From: QAMX01 sp964515055
Lineage (GTDB): Bacteria > Bacillota > Clostridia > Oscillospirales > QAMX01
DNA length: 64,000 bases
Assembly (NCBI GenBank): GCA_964515055.1
Contig: CAZEUG010000004.1
Coordinates: 31,757 to 95,756 of the forward strand
Direction of reading: 5' to 3'
A program made the position numbers and the translations under genes. Below, one piece after another: positions 49,557 to 58,454 of the stretch. The notes below the pieces were generated by a model. That model saw only the letters and a program-made list of their open reading frames with translations, was not told the origin of the DNA and ran no database searches. Numbering within the stretch: position 1 is the stretch's first letter; each line of letters begins with the position of its first letter.

Positions 49557-50232
49557 CAGTGACCTGCACCTGGGCGCAGTCGGCTCGGAAGGCCGACTGA
49601 AAAAGGTGGTTGCAGCCATCAATGCGGAGCAGCCGGACGTCATCTGCATCGCTGGCGATTTCTTCGACACTGATTTTGGCGCGATTCAGCATCCGGAGGC
49701 GGCGCTGGAAACCCTCCATGAGCTTCACGCCACCTATGGCGTGTACGCCTGCCTCGGCAACCATGACGGCGGCTCGACCTTCCCGCAGATGGTGGACTTT
49801 CTGGAGCGGGCGAACATCCGCCTCCTGGCCGACGAAAGCGTGGTCATTGATCAGCGATTCGTCCTGGCGGGTCGGCTCGATGCATCCGCCATCGGCGGCT
49901 ATGGCGATCAAACGCGCAAGCCGCTTTCTGATGTCCTGCACACAGAGGATGCAACGCTGCCGGTGATTGTGCTCGACCACAACCCGGCGCATATTGATGA
50001 GTACGGCGCAGACGTTGATCTGGTGCTTTGCGGACATACGCATCAGGGACAGGTCTTTCCCGCCAATCTGCTCACCAGGCGGATGTATACCGTCGATTAC
50101 GGCGCCTACAAAAAGGATGCACAGAGCCCCCAGGTCATTGTTTCGTCCGGCGTCGGCAGCTGGGGAATGCCCCTGCGCGTCGGCACCCACTGCGAGATCG
50201 TCACCATCCGTTTCCGGACCAGTCACTCATAG
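49342..50232 (+). CDS. Membrane metallophosphoesterase, catalytic C-terminal part
   Basis: 296 residues in the frame of the second copy. It repeats two TM segments and then gives a full calcineurin-like catalytic domain (YkuE/YaeI type): MISDLHLGAVGSEG, CIAGDFFDTDFG, CLGNHDGG, VLDHNPAHIDEYG, LCGHTHQGQVFP. The unit before the duplication gave a membrane-embedded phosphoesterase; YaeI-like enzymes act on UDP-sugar or lipid phosphates. It could start only at internal GTG/TTG codons without a clear ribosome site, so this half may be poorly made. Terminator at 50274-50305. Confidence 0.85.
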   Translation: MAADLLLLVPRLLKLPFVAHRFFNGFVALAVLIGTLATCIGGYIRANQVEHVAYTVELQGEQELSDLRVVMISDLHLGAVGSEGRLKKVVAAINAEQPDVICIAGDFFDTDFGAIQHPEAALETLHELHATYGVYACLGNHDGGSTFPQMVDFLERANIRLLADESVVIDQRFVLAGRLDASAIGGYGDQTRKPLSDVLHTEDATLPVIVLDHNPAHIDEYGADVDLVLCGHTHQGQVFPANLLTRRMYTVDYGAYKKDAQSPQVIVSSGVGSWGMPLRVGTHCEIVTIRFRTSHS

Positions 50233-50273
50233 GGCAGGGGCTTGCTCCCGATGAGACACTCCGACACATACAA

Positions 50274-50305
50274 AAACCCCGACAGACCTGCATCTGTCGG
50301 GGTTT
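50274..50305. terminator. Bidirectional terminator
   Basis: A 13-bp perfect stem AAACCCCGACAGA / TCTGTCGGGGTTT with a 6-base loop at 50274-50286 and 50293-50305, with A-rich and T-rich flanks. It separates the convergent metallophosphoesterase and TetR genes. Confidence 0.85.
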
Positions 50306-50353
50306 GCTTCTGTGAATGGTGGCCAAAGCGTCCGGATCACACAGTCCGATGTC

Positions 50354-50947
50354 TTAGCAGCCGGACGGATTGTACTTCTGGATGAACATTTCCAGCGTTT
50401 CTTTCAGCGTTTCAATCTGAGATTTCATGTAGAATTCGTCGTCAAACAGCGCATAGTGCACGCACGCACGAATCAAAATGAAAATCAGCGGCAGCAGCTT
50501 CTGATAGGGGATTCCCAGCTTGGGCTCCAGCATCTGGGCGTATTCGGTGTAGCGCTGGTCGACACCGGCAAAGAATTTCTTCCCATGCTCTCTGTATTTC
50601 GGATGCGTGTAGATCTGATACATCAGACGATACCGTTTGCCGTGGGTCTTGGCGGTCCAGTAGGGAATCTCGTCAATGAATCGCCACAGGTCTTCTACAT
50701 CCGTCGGTGCTTTGGACATGAATTCATCTTCGACCTTGCTCATGCAAAATTCTGTGGATTGAATGATCAGGTCGTCCACGTTTTCAAAGTACGTGTACAG
50801 ATTGGGGGAGGTACACCCGCAGTACTTAGCAAGTGCCTTGAGTCCGGTCTCCCGGAAACCATGGTCTGCATAGCACTCAAAGCACTGCTCCATGATCTCT
50901 TCTTTCCTTGCCTGAATTTCCTCTTTCGTGATTGGTTTTTTGCGCAC
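50354..50947 (-). CDS. TetR-family transcriptional regulator
   Basis: 197 residues from a GTG start with GGGAG just upstream. The N-terminal HTH reads ARKEEIMEQCFECYADHGFRETGLKALAKYCGCTSPNLYTYFENVDDLIIQS. The rest (~70-197) is an all-helical ligand domain of the AcrR/QacR kind. The nearby tRNA gene and the glyS gene are not its obvious targets. A direct repeat TTTTGCGGAAAC (51015-51026, 51050-51061) in the upstream region may be its operator. Target unknown. Confidence 0.9.
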   Translation of the reverse strand: MRKKPITKEEIQARKEEIMEQCFECYADHGFRETGLKALAKYCGCTSPNLYTYFENVDDLIIQSTEFCMSKVEDEFMSKAPTDVEDLWRFIDEIPYWTAKTHGKRYRLMYQIYTHPKYREHGKKFFAGVDQRYTEYAQMLEPKLGIPYQKLLPLIFILIRACVHYALFDDEFYMKSQIETLKETLEMFIQKYNPSGC

Positions 50948-51082
50948 AGTTCTCCCTCATTTTCTCTTACTGAACTTTTGCCGGACAACATCCGCACGAT
51001 ATTGCCTGGCAGATTTTTGCGGAAACAAATTTTGCTCGCATGACATTTCTTTTGCGGAAACCGCAAGGTACAACCTGTTCGA

Positions 51083-51111
51083 AAAAGACCAAGCCCTGGA
51101 CTTGATCTTTT
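51083..51111 (-). terminator. Terminator of the tRNA-Pro gene
   Basis: An 11-bp stem with one G-T pair (CTTGATCTTTT side 51101-51111, AAAAGACCAAG side 51083-51093), 7-base loop, then TTTTTCG on the minus strand, two bases after the tRNA 3' end. Confidence 0.7.
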
Positions 51112-51113
51112 CC

Positions 51114-51189
51114 TGGTCGGAGTGCGGGGACTCGAACCCCGGGCCTCCTGCTCCCAAAGCAGGCGCGCTACCAACTGCGCAACACCCCG
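51114..51189 (-). tRNA. tRNA-Pro(UGG)
   Basis: The minus strand folds into a full cloverleaf: acceptor CGGGGTG pairing with CACTCCG, D-arm GCGC-AGTTGGTA-GCGC, anticodon stem CCTGC/GCAGG with loop TTTGGGA (anticodon TGG), T-arm CCGGG-GTTCGAGT-CCC and encoded CCA end. The anticodon UGG reads all four proline codons by wobble. It has its own promoter (51272-51300) and terminator. Confidence 0.95.
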
Positions 51190-51271
51190 ATATTCCGATT
51201 GAACATCCCGCGGAGCAAAGATGAGCCGACCGCACTGGAAACGAAAACACTTCAAGTTTTCAACAGTCTTT

Positions 51272-51300
51272 ATTATAACACAAAAAAAATGGAATGACAA
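51272..51300 (-). promoter_or_regulatory. Promoter of tRNA-Pro
   Basis: Minus strand: -35 TTGTCA (51295-51300), 17-base spacer, consensus -10 TATAAT (51272-51277), 82 bases before the tRNA. Confidence 0.75.
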
Positions 51301-51393
51301 GACCCTTCCTGCATAAAATTATTTTTTACGGAAAAAGAAGGAAAAAAATAGAGCAGAAAGCGACAATCTTCCCGCCGAACGGAAAAAAACGGC

Positions 51394-51421
51394 TTGACAA
51401 GTTTTTTTTCTGCGTTATAAT
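51394..51421 (+). promoter_or_regulatory. Promoter of glyS
   Basis: Consensus -35 TTGACA (51394-51399), 16-base spacer and consensus -10 TATAAT (51416-51421), 101 bases before the glyS ATG. The ~95-base leader shows no T-box structure. Region 51190-51521 (332 bases, no gene) holds only this and the divergent tRNA promoter. Confidence 0.85.
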
Positions 51422-51521
51422 ATATCATATATGAAGACGTGTGAGTGACATCCGCTTCGCTTGTTTCGTTTGGGTGCGGTTGTATGCACCGTTCAAAATA
51501 GACGCCGAAAGGAACAGAAAA

Positions 51522-52913
51522 ATGCTGAACACAGAAAAGACCATGGATAAAATCGTTGCACTCTGCAAAAACAGAGGCTTTATCTTCAGCGGCAGCGAAA
51601 TTTATGGCGGACTGGCCAACACCTGGGACTATGGTCCGTTGGGCGTGGAATTCAAGAACAATGTCAAACGTGCCTGGTGGAAAAAATTCGTCCAGGAATG
51701 CCGCTATAACGTCGGTGTCGACTGCGCCATCCTGATGAACCGGGAAACCTGGGTGGCATCCGGCCACGTAGTCAATTTCAATGACCCGCTGATCGACTGC
51801 AAACACTGCAAGATGCGCCACCGTGCCGACAAACTCGTGGAAGCGTGGAACGCAGAGCATGGCATCGAAATGTCCATCGAATCCATGACCAACGACCAGC
51901 TGACCGATTATATCGCCGAGCACGGCGTGACCTGCCCCGGCTGCGGCAAATCGGAATTTACGCCCATCCGCAAATTCAACATGATGTTCAAAACGCATCA
52001 GGGCGTCACCGAAGAATCCCAGAATGAAGTCTATCTCCGCCCGGAGACGGCGCAGGGCATCTTTGTCAACTTCAAAAACATTGCCCGCAGCACCCGCCGG
52101 AAAATCCCATTTGGCGTCTGCCAGGTCGGTAAGAGCTTCCGCAACGAAATCACACCGGGAAACTTCACCTTCCGTACCCGTGAATTCGAACAGATGGAGC
52201 TGGAATTCTTCTGCAAACCGGATACCGATCTCGAATGGTTCGAGTTCTGGCGCGCATACTGCCGCGATTGGCTGCTGGCGCTCGGCATGAAGGAGGAGAA
52301 CCTCCGTCTCCGCGATCACGCAAAGGAAGAGCTGTCGCACTATTCCAAAGCCACTACAGACTTTGAATTCCTCTTCCCGTTCGGCTGGGGCGAGCTGTGG
52401 GGCGTTGCAGACCGCACCGACTATGACCTGAAGGCGCATCAGGAGCACTCCGGCGTCGAGATGGACTACTTTGATGCGGAAGAAAACAGAAAATACATCC
52501 CCTACGTCATTGAACCGTCCCTCGGTGCTGACCGCGCCGCACTGGCGTTCCTCTGCGACGCATATGACGAAGAAACCATCGCGGAGGGCGATGTCCGCAC
52601 GGTGTTGCGCCTGCATCCGGCACTGGCCCCCTATAAGGCCGCCATTCTGCCGCTGTCCAAACAGCTGTCCGACAAAGCCGGCGAAGTCTTCGCTGACCTC
52701 TCCAGGGACTTCTCCGTTGACTTTGACGATGCCGGTTCCATCGGCAAGCGCTATCGCCGCCAGGACGAAATCGGGACGCCTTTCTGCGTGACCTATGACT
52801 TTGATTCGGAAAGCGACGGCTGCGTTACGGTTCGTGACCGCGATTCCATGGAGCAGATCCGTCTGCCGATTGCCGAACTGAAAACCTATCTGAACGAAAA
52901 AATAGCCTTCTGA
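51522..52913 (+). CDS. glyS: Glycyl-tRNA synthetase, single-chain (alpha2) type
   Basis: 463 residues from an ATG 7 bases after AAAGGAA; a longer frame upstream is not supported. Class II signatures: motif 1 GSEIYGGLANTWDYGPLGVEF, zinc-like CxxC clusters (CKHCKM; CPGCGKS), LRPETAQGIFVNFKN, motif 2 QVGKSFRNEITPGNFTFR (with the Arg pair) and motif 3 PSLGADRAALAFLCDAY. The C-terminal anticodon-binding domain follows. It charges tRNA-Gly with glycine. The eukaryote-like homodimer is used instead of the bacterial GlyQ/GlyS tetramer, common in several Firmicutes. A terminator follows. Confidence 0.97.
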   Translation: MLNTEKTMDKIVALCKNRGFIFSGSEIYGGLANTWDYGPLGVEFKNNVKRAWWKKFVQECRYNVGVDCAILMNRETWVASGHVVNFNDPLIDCKHCKMRHRADKLVEAWNAEHGIEMSIESMTNDQLTDYIAEHGVTCPGCGKSEFTPIRKFNMMFKTHQGVTEESQNEVYLRPETAQGIFVNFKNIARSTRRKIPFGVCQVGKSFRNEITPGNFTFRTREFEQMELEFFCKPDTDLEWFEFWRAYCRDWLLALGMKEENLRLRDHAKEELSHYSKATTDFEFLFPFGWGELWGVADRTDYDLKAHQEHSGVEMDYFDAEENRKYIPYVIEPSLGADRAALAFLCDAYDEETIAEGDVRTVLRLHPALAPYKAAILPLSKQLSDKAGEVFADLSRDFSVDFDDAGSIGKRYRRQDEIGTPFCVTYDFDSESDGCVTVRDRDSMEQIRLPIAELKTYLNEKIAF

Positions 52914-52926
52914 TAGGCTCAATTGC

Positions 52927-52970
52927 AAAAGCACGGAGCCACCGTTATGAAATCCAGGCTCCGTGCTTTT
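52927..52970. terminator. Terminator after glyS
   Basis: A 14-bp perfect stem AAAAGCACGGAGCC / GGCTCCGTGCTTTT (52927-52940, 52957-52970) followed by TT. Confidence 0.9.
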
Positions 52971-52998
52971 TTGAACCAGTCCAAAAGGAGAAACGACC

Positions 52999-53805
52999 AT
53001 GCAATATATCCTTGTGACCGGCGCATCCGGCGGTATGGGACGCGCCGTGGCCAGACGAATGGCGGAACAGGGTTTCAGTGTCTTCGCGCTGGATCGTGTA
53101 CCGGGCGAGGAGGAAGAAAGGATCATCCCGCTGACAGTCGATCTGACCTGCGAGCAGGCGGTGCAGCAGGCTGCCGAAACCGTTCGCCGGACAACCGATT
53201 CGCTGTATGCGATTCTGCACTTTGCCGGAATGTATCAGCTGGACTCCCTGGTGGAAATGACGGCGGAGCGCTTTGAGCAGATTTTTCGGGTCAACCTGCT
53301 GGCCGCATTTTTAGTCAACCGAACCTTTTTTTCGTTCCTCCGGAACGGCAGCCGGATTCTCATGACCACGAGCGAGCTGGCACCGCTGGATCCGCTGCCC
53401 TTCACCGGCATCTATGCCGTCAGCAAAGCGGCATTGGATCGCTATGCCTATGCACTGCGCATGGAGCTGCAGCTGCGCGATATCGCCGTATCGGTGCTGC
53501 GCGCCGGTGCCGTGCAGACCCATATGCTCGGCGCTTCCACCGACGCGCTGACGCGTTTCTGCAACAATACGGCGCTCTATTCGTGCAATGCAGAACGCTT
53601 TCGCCGGATTGTAGATCGTGTGGAGGCCAAATGCATCCCACCGGAGGCGATTGCAGAGCGGGTGCAGCGCATCCTGCAAACCCGCCACCCCGCATTTGCC
53701 TATGCCATCAACCGCAACCCGCTGCTGCGCCTTCTGAACGTACTGCCGCAGCGCACACAAATGTGGATCATCCGCCGACTTCTGCGTGAACCGGCAGAAA
53801 AATGA
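52999..53805 (+). CDS. Short-chain dehydrogenase/reductase
   Basis: 268 residues. The cofactor motif is VTGASGGMGRAVA, with LHFAGMYQ for the NNAG position (replaced by HFAG), catalytic Ser in LMTTSELAPL and Tyr-x3-Lys in YAVSKAALDRYAYA. The last 40 residues are basic (LLRLLNVLPQRTQMWIIRRLLREPAEK) and may form an amphipathic membrane-binding helix. It is a reductase/dehydrogenase of unknown substrate. AAAGGAG is 9 bases before the ATG. It ends where the next gene begins (overlap of the long frame), suggesting an operon with the following lipoprotein. Confidence 0.9.
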   Translation: MQYILVTGASGGMGRAVARRMAEQGFSVFALDRVPGEEEERIIPLTVDLTCEQAVQQAAETVRRTTDSLYAILHFAGMYQLDSLVEMTAERFEQIFRVNLLAAFLVNRTFFSFLRNGSRILMTTSELAPLDPLPFTGIYAVSKAALDRYAYALRMELQLRDIAVSVLRAGAVQTHMLGASTDALTRFCNNTALYSCNAERFRRIVDRVEAKCIPPEAIAERVQRILQTRHPAFAYAINRNPLLRLLNVLPQRTQMWIIRRLLREPAEK

Positions 53806-53852
53806 CCCGCCGTTTCGAAAAAAAGCAGACGGCGAGGAAGGGAGGAACCCGT

Positions 53853-56117
53853 ATGAAAAAACACTGGCGCCTGCTCGCACTCCTGCAGGTGATACTGATG
53901 CTCCAAACGGCCTGCTCCACCGGCACTCCGGCACAGCCAACGCCGGAACCAGAGCCAACCAACGCACTGACAGCTGGTGCATACACCCTGCATTTTGAAG
54001 CAATGGACGGACAATGGGGACTCCGGATTGCAGACGCAGCCGGTACACAGTTTCTCCAAACGATGCCCATGACGGTGATGACCGTCGTCTCGACGGAGTC
54101 ACAGCCGGTGGAGACCGCTGCTGGTTATGAGACGGTCGAAGCACACGAAGGAACGGTGATCGCCCGCGGAACGGTTCACACCGCAGACGGCGCGGCGATG
54201 GACTTTGTCGATACCTACAGCACGTCCGGGAACGCATTCCTGATGGAACGCACCGTCACCGTTGCAGCGGCCGGAACGACAGAAACGGGCTTTTCCACTG
54301 CGTTCTCAATCGCGGATGTCACCGGCGGGACGGCTGACGACTATGAATATTTCATCCCGTCGATCCTTTACAAGGACAATACCTGCCTGAAACGTAACAG
54401 CATTCTGGCATCGCTTGACGCGGTCAACCTCGTCAAGGAAACGCGCTGCGGAACGCCGCTGGCCATGCTCCGAGGCAAACAGGACGGCGCCTCCGTTGCA
54501 CTGGTTCATGTGAACCCGCAGCTGTCAGGGACGGCCGATCAGCTTGGCGCACCCTGCCTGATCTCCGATGAACAGCGCTATGGTTCCCTGGGCTTCACGC
54601 TCAACGGCCGCGCTTCGGTGGATTTTGTCTGGCCATCCACGGAAACGCCGACCTCGTACCTGACGGAAGGCACCGTGCGGCGCTACCATTCTCTTATCCC
54701 CGGCCACGAACAGCATTATACGCTGGGTATCCTGCCGTTGCAGAGCGACCTCTGGAATACAGCCATGGTTGAGACATATCTGTCGGCACTGTCGCTTTCC
54801 ACAATCGAGGTGGACACCGATGTGGATCTGAACCGCGTCTATGACCTCAATATGGAGCTGTATGATGCGCTGTACCTGAAATATGAAGGCAGCAACGGCA
54901 AATATGCCGCCGGATATCCGTTCGCCGTCAATGTCATTGATTTTGACCGCTATTATGAGGTCTCCTTCCAGATGGGCTTTATCGGCGCACAGACGGCCAT
55001 CGCTGCAGAGCTGCTGCGTGACGGCATCCGCAATGATCGCCCGGCATCGCTGGAAAAGGGGACGGAAATTCTGAACTTCTGGACATCGGACACCGTCTTT
55101 TCAGACGCCCTGCCGAGCGTGTGGTGGAAACCCGCGGAAGGGGGCGACGCCGGGAGCCATGTCGGCTATCCGGCCTTCCTGCGCTGCTTTGTGGACGGCG
55201 CGGAGGGGCTGCTGAATGCCTGCATCTACGGCGCGGAAGCCGACCTGGATGTGTCGAACTGGGAGGCTGCGGCCGTCCGCATCGCAGATTTCCTGGCAGA
55301 AAACCAGAACGACGACGGCTCCTACTACCGCGCCTACTGGCGTGGCGGCAAACCGGCCAGCGAATCCTATCAGAGTACCTCCAAGCTGAACACGCCGATT
55401 GCGGTTCGGTTCCTCTGCCGGATGTATGAATATACCGGCAACGTGGCCTACCGGACTGCGGCAGAACGCGCTGCGGACTACTGCTATCGGGAGCTGTACG
55501 AAACACTCGGACAGTACGTCGGCGGGACGCCGGACAACCCGAATGTGCCGGACAAGGAGGCCGCCATTTATGCGCTCTATGCGTTTTCGGCGATCTACGA
55601 CCTGACGGGGGATGAACGGTACTACGCGGCGCTGGAGCACGCAGCCGTCTGCGCCATGTCCTGGGTTTATACCTACGACTACGCGGTCAGAGACGCGGCC
55701 AGTGAGGAATATGCGGCGCTGAACATCTTCGCAGACGGCGGCACCTCCGGCTGGTCGGTGATCTCGACTGGCCACTCGGCGATTGACGTGTTCGGCTCCA
55801 ACGCATATTATGAGCTGTTCCGTCAGTACCTCCGAAGCGGCAACAAAGCGTACCTGATCGTGGCGGAGCTGCTCCAGAACCACACAGCCAAAGCCATGGA
55901 TCTCGACGGCAGCCGTGGCTACCTCTATGGTGGCTTTGCGCTGGAAGCCAGCAACACGGCAGACTGGATGTTTTTCACCGCCGAAAACGGCGTGTGGCTG
56001 CCGTGGATTTCGGCAGCCTTCATGGAACCGCTGATTCAGACGGAGGAACGGTTTGGCAGCGGCGATCTGGATGCGCTGGTCGCGCAGCATTCGCTGGACG
56101 AGCTGCGTCAAAACTGA
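53853..56117 (+). CDS. Lipoprotein with beta-sandwich and (alpha/alpha) toroid domains
   Basis: 754 residues from the ATG after GGGAGGAACCCGT. The lipobox is LQTAC (Cys21). After a PEPEPT linker, residues ~40-300 are beta-rich (LHFEAMDGQWGLRIADAAGTQ), and ~320-750 are helical with the repeated phrase Y-x-x-AAE-x-AADYCYRELYETLGQYVGG and YALYAFSAIYDLTGDERYYAALEHAAV, typical of alpha-toroid glycoside hydrolases. The order matches surface polysaccharide-degrading enzymes, but no family-specific catalytic residues could be named. Its neighbours are an SDR and an EEP-family enzyme. Confidence 0.72.
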   Translation: MKKHWRLLALLQVILMLQTACSTGTPAQPTPEPEPTNALTAGAYTLHFEAMDGQWGLRIADAAGTQFLQTMPMTVMTVVSTESQPVETAAGYETVEAHEGTVIARGTVHTADGAAMDFVDTYSTSGNAFLMERTVTVAAAGTTETGFSTAFSIADVTGGTADDYEYFIPSILYKDNTCLKRNSILASLDAVNLVKETRCGTPLAMLRGKQDGASVALVHVNPQLSGTADQLGAPCLISDEQRYGSLGFTLNGRASVDFVWPSTETPTSYLTEGTVRRYHSLIPGHEQHYTLGILPLQSDLWNTAMVETYLSALSLSTIEVDTDVDLNRVYDLNMELYDALYLKYEGSNGKYAAGYPFAVNVIDFDRYYEVSFQMGFIGAQTAIAAELLRDGIRNDRPASLEKGTEILNFWTSDTVFSDALPSVWWKPAEGGDAGSHVGYPAFLRCFVDGAEGLLNACIYGAEADLDVSNWEAAAVRIADFLAENQNDDGSYYRAYWRGGKPASESYQSTSKLNTPIAVRFLCRMYEYTGNVAYRTAAERAADYCYRELYETLGQYVGGTPDNPNVPDKEAAIYALYAFSAIYDLTGDERYYAALEHAAVCAMSWVYTYDYAVRDAASEEYAALNIFADGGTSGWSVISTGHSAIDVFGSNAYYELFRQYLRSGNKAYLIVAELLQNHTAKAMDLDGSRGYLYGGFALEASNTADWMFFTAENGVWLPWISAAFMEPLIQTEERFGSGDLDALVAQHSLDELRQN

Positions 56118-56144
56118 CCGTAACAACAGAAAGGAAGATAAAAT

Positions 56145-56936
56145 ATGGAAAAGACCATTCGCGTCATGAGCATGAATCTCTGCTGTGATGACGCCGTCAA
56201 TGTAGAACGCCTGAGCGCGTTCCCGCACCGGGCGCAGCGCGTCTATGCGATGATCGGTGAGTACCGTCCGGAGCTGATCGGCTTTCAGGAGGCGACTGAC
56301 CGCATTCGGGAGAGCCTGATCGAGACATTGACACCCATGGGATATACGATTGTCGGCTGCGGTCGCGAGAAAAACTACCACGGCGAATCCACCTGCCTGG
56401 CCTATCGCCGGGATTTGTTTGAAATGATCGATGCGGAAACGTGCTGGCTCTCCCACACACCGACGGTTCCGGGCTCGACGTATGGTGGAGACCAGAGCGG
56501 GTGCCCCAGAGTGTATACGGCGGTCACGCTGATGCACCGAGACATGACCGAGCCGTTTGTCTTCCTGAATACGCATCTCGACCATGTCGGGCAGAACGCC
56601 CGGATGCTGGGCGCGGCGCAGGTGATGCAGGTGCTGGCCAATCGCGGCCGCCGCTGGATTCTCACCGGCGACATGAACGCCACGCCCGAGACGCCGGAAA
56701 TTCGCCTGTTCACCGAACAGACCGATGGCCTTCCGGTTCGAAATGCAACGGCCGGTCTGGGCGGGACGTTTCATGGCTACGGAAAAATTCCGCCGGAACA
56801 GATGGAACAAATCGACTACGTCTTTACCACCTTTGACGCGAATCTGTCAGACGCCTTCGTGGTCAAAGATACTCCGGTGAACGGTGTCTGGCTCTCGGAT
56901 CACTGTCCGGTCTGCGCCTCCGTTCTGCTGGCGTGA
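56145..56936 (+). CDS. Endonuclease/exonuclease/phosphatase (EEP) family hydrolase
   Basis: 263 residues. All EEP signature blocks are visible: VMSMNLCCDD, LIGFQEATDR (metal-binding Glu), FLNTHLDHVG (catalytic His-region), LTGDMNATPE (Asp/Asn) and VWLSDHCPVCA (Asp-His). No signal peptide. Cytoplasmic members act on nucleic acids, lipids or sugar phosphates; the Q-E-A-T form with a Gly-Asn rich loop is common in predicted glycan-linked phosphodiesterases. It follows the lipoprotein by 27 bases with AAAGGAAG upstream, so is likely co-transcribed. Confidence 0.9.
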   Translation: MEKTIRVMSMNLCCDDAVNVERLSAFPHRAQRVYAMIGEYRPELIGFQEATDRIRESLIETLTPMGYTIVGCGREKNYHGESTCLAYRRDLFEMIDAETCWLSHTPTVPGSTYGGDQSGCPRVYTAVTLMHRDMTEPFVFLNTHLDHVGQNARMLGAAQVMQVLANRGRRWILTGDMNATPETPEIRLFTEQTDGLPVRNATAGLGGTFHGYGKIPPEQMEQIDYVFTTFDANLSDAFVVKDTPVNGVWLSDHCPVCASVLLA

Positions 56937-56957
56937 ACCTCATTTTCAACCGGAACG

Positions 56958-56990
56958 AAACGGCCGCAGCCAATTTGGCTGCGGCCGTTT
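56958..56990. terminator. Bidirectional terminator
   Basis: A 15-bp perfect stem AAACGGCCGCAGCCA / TGGCTGCGGCCGTTT (56958-56972, 56976-56990) with 3-base loop. It separates the convergent EEP and antiporter genes. Confidence 0.9.
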
Positions 56991-57024
56991 TGAACGGATT
57001 TCATGCTTGCATCAGATGCAGGGG

Positions 57025-58359
57025 CTATTGCGGATTGGAGGAAGAAGCAGCGGCACCGACCGGCTCCGGCTGCTGCGCCGACACCTCTTCAGCGTCCTGA
57101 ACGACCGGACGAATCGCCGTGGAAACGGCTTCGACGGTACCGGTAGCTGCTGCGGCGTCCTCCCGGCGAATGGTACCGGACAGGAACAGCGCGCCCTTCG
57201 CGGCGGCCGGGCCAATCAGCTCGTACAGAACGGACGAGGAGAGAATGATCGTCAGCAGCAGATCACCGGTTTCGCCCGGCAGGATACGCTGCCCTAAGAA
57301 TGCCAGACCGATGGCAACACCGGCCTGCGGAATCAAAGCCAGCCCCAGATATTTTCGAATCGGCCGACTGACGCCGACAGCCAGCGAGGAGAAATACGTA
57401 CCGGCGTACTTACCGACGATCCGGATGAAGAAGTAGGCCAGACCAATGACACCGGCGGTTTGAATGGAGGACAGATCCAGACTCATCCCGGAAACAACGA
57501 AGAACATGGACATAATCGGCGGGGTGAAATTGTCTACCTGCTTGAACAGCTCCTTGTCGTGCGTCAGGTTGATATAACCGGCACCGAAGACCATGCAGGC
57601 CAGCAGCGGAGACACATCGAAAATGGCACAGAGACCGGAAATTCCGAGCAGCATGGCCGTGACCAGAATCAGACGGTTATCGCGGCTGCGGCGGGCGTTG
57701 AGCAGCTTGCTCAGCACAAACGAACAGATAAGTCCCAGAACCGGTGCGGCAATGTTGTAGACAATCGGAAGCAGAATGTCGCTGAGCTGGACGCCGGCAC
57801 CGCTGTTCGCTTCAGCCACAGCTGTGACAACACCAAAGGTCAGCAGGCAAACGACATCGTCCAGTGCAACCACCTGCAGCAGGACGTTGACGAATTCGCC
57901 ACGGGCGTGATACTGCCGGATGGTCATCATGGTGCTGGCCGGTGCGGTCGCCGTGGCGATGGCACCCAGAATCAGCGAGAAGTTCCAGTCGAGCTTGAAA
58001 ATCCAGTGCATGGCAACCGTCACGAGAATGCCGGCAAAGAGCGCTTCACAAATCGTGATGATAATAACACGGAAGCCGGCCTCACGCAGGACTTCCTTCT
58101 TGAAAAACTTCCCGACGCCAAATGCAATAAAGGCCAGCGCCACATCACTGACAAAGCTCATCTGCTCAATCAGATTGGTGGGGACAACGCCCAGAACGTA
58201 GGGGCCGATCAGAACGCCGGCAATGATGTAGCCGGTGACGTTCGGCAGATGCAGCAGCTTGGTGAGACGTGTCACCAGAAAACCGCTGAGCAGAATCAGC
58301 GACAGGGAAATGAGAATAATGCTGGTGTAGGGCATACCGTCAAAAAACTTGCTGAGCAT
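57025..58359 (-). CDS. CPA2-family cation:proton antiporter
   Basis: 444 residues with about 12 TM helices and no C-terminal TrkA domain. Family signatures: LPNVTGYIIAGVLIGP (TM2-3), FGVGKFFKKEV, AIATATAPASTMMTIRQYHARG and VVALDDVVCLLTFG, where the Asp-Asp pair is the ion-binding site. Residues 395-444 are an Ala/Pro/Glu-rich tail of low complexity. It exchanges Na+ or K+ for protons across the membrane. It is divergent from a LysR gene; the promoters of the two overlap (58449-58480), so joint regulation is likely. Confidence 0.92.
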   Translation of the reverse strand: MLSKFFDGMPYTSIILISLSLILLSGFLVTRLTKLLHLPNVTGYIIAGVLIGPYVLGVVPTNLIEQMSFVSDVALAFIAFGVGKFFKKEVLREAGFRVIIITICEALFAGILVTVAMHWIFKLDWNFSLILGAIATATAPASTMMTIRQYHARGEFVNVLLQVVALDDVVCLLTFGVVTAVAEANSGAGVQLSDILLPIVYNIAAPVLGLICSFVLSKLLNARRSRDNRLILVTAMLLGISGLCAIFDVSPLLACMVFGAGYINLTHDKELFKQVDNFTPPIMSMFFVVSGMSLDLSSIQTAGVIGLAYFFIRIVGKYAGTYFSSLAVGVSRPIRKYLGLALIPQAGVAIGLAFLGQRILPGETGDLLLTIILSSSVLYELIGPAAAKGALFLSGTIRREDAAAATGTVEAVSTAIRPVVQDAEEVSAQQPEPVGAAASSSNPQ

Positions 58360-58425
58360 GAGAAACCTCCGTTAAAAATACAAAAACCCCAGGGCGAAGA
58401 TGCAGGCTGTGTTTCAAAACAGGGC

Positions 58426-58454
58426 TTGCATTTTCGCTCAGGCTATGGTATTAT
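58426..58454 (+). promoter_or_regulatory. Promoter of the LysR gene
   Basis: -35 TTGCAT (58426-58431), 17-base spacer, -10 TATTAT (58449-58454). Confidence 0.7.

Noticed and set aside
51114..51189. tRNA-Pro as an integration site of a mobile element
   Set aside because: No integrase gene and no direct copy of the tRNA 3' end were found nearby; flanking genes (TetR, glyS) look chromosomal.
51422..51521. T-box or glycine riboswitch before glyS
   Set aside because: The leader is only about 95 bases and has no T-box sequence, terminator/antiterminator pair or glycine aptamer pattern that I can see.
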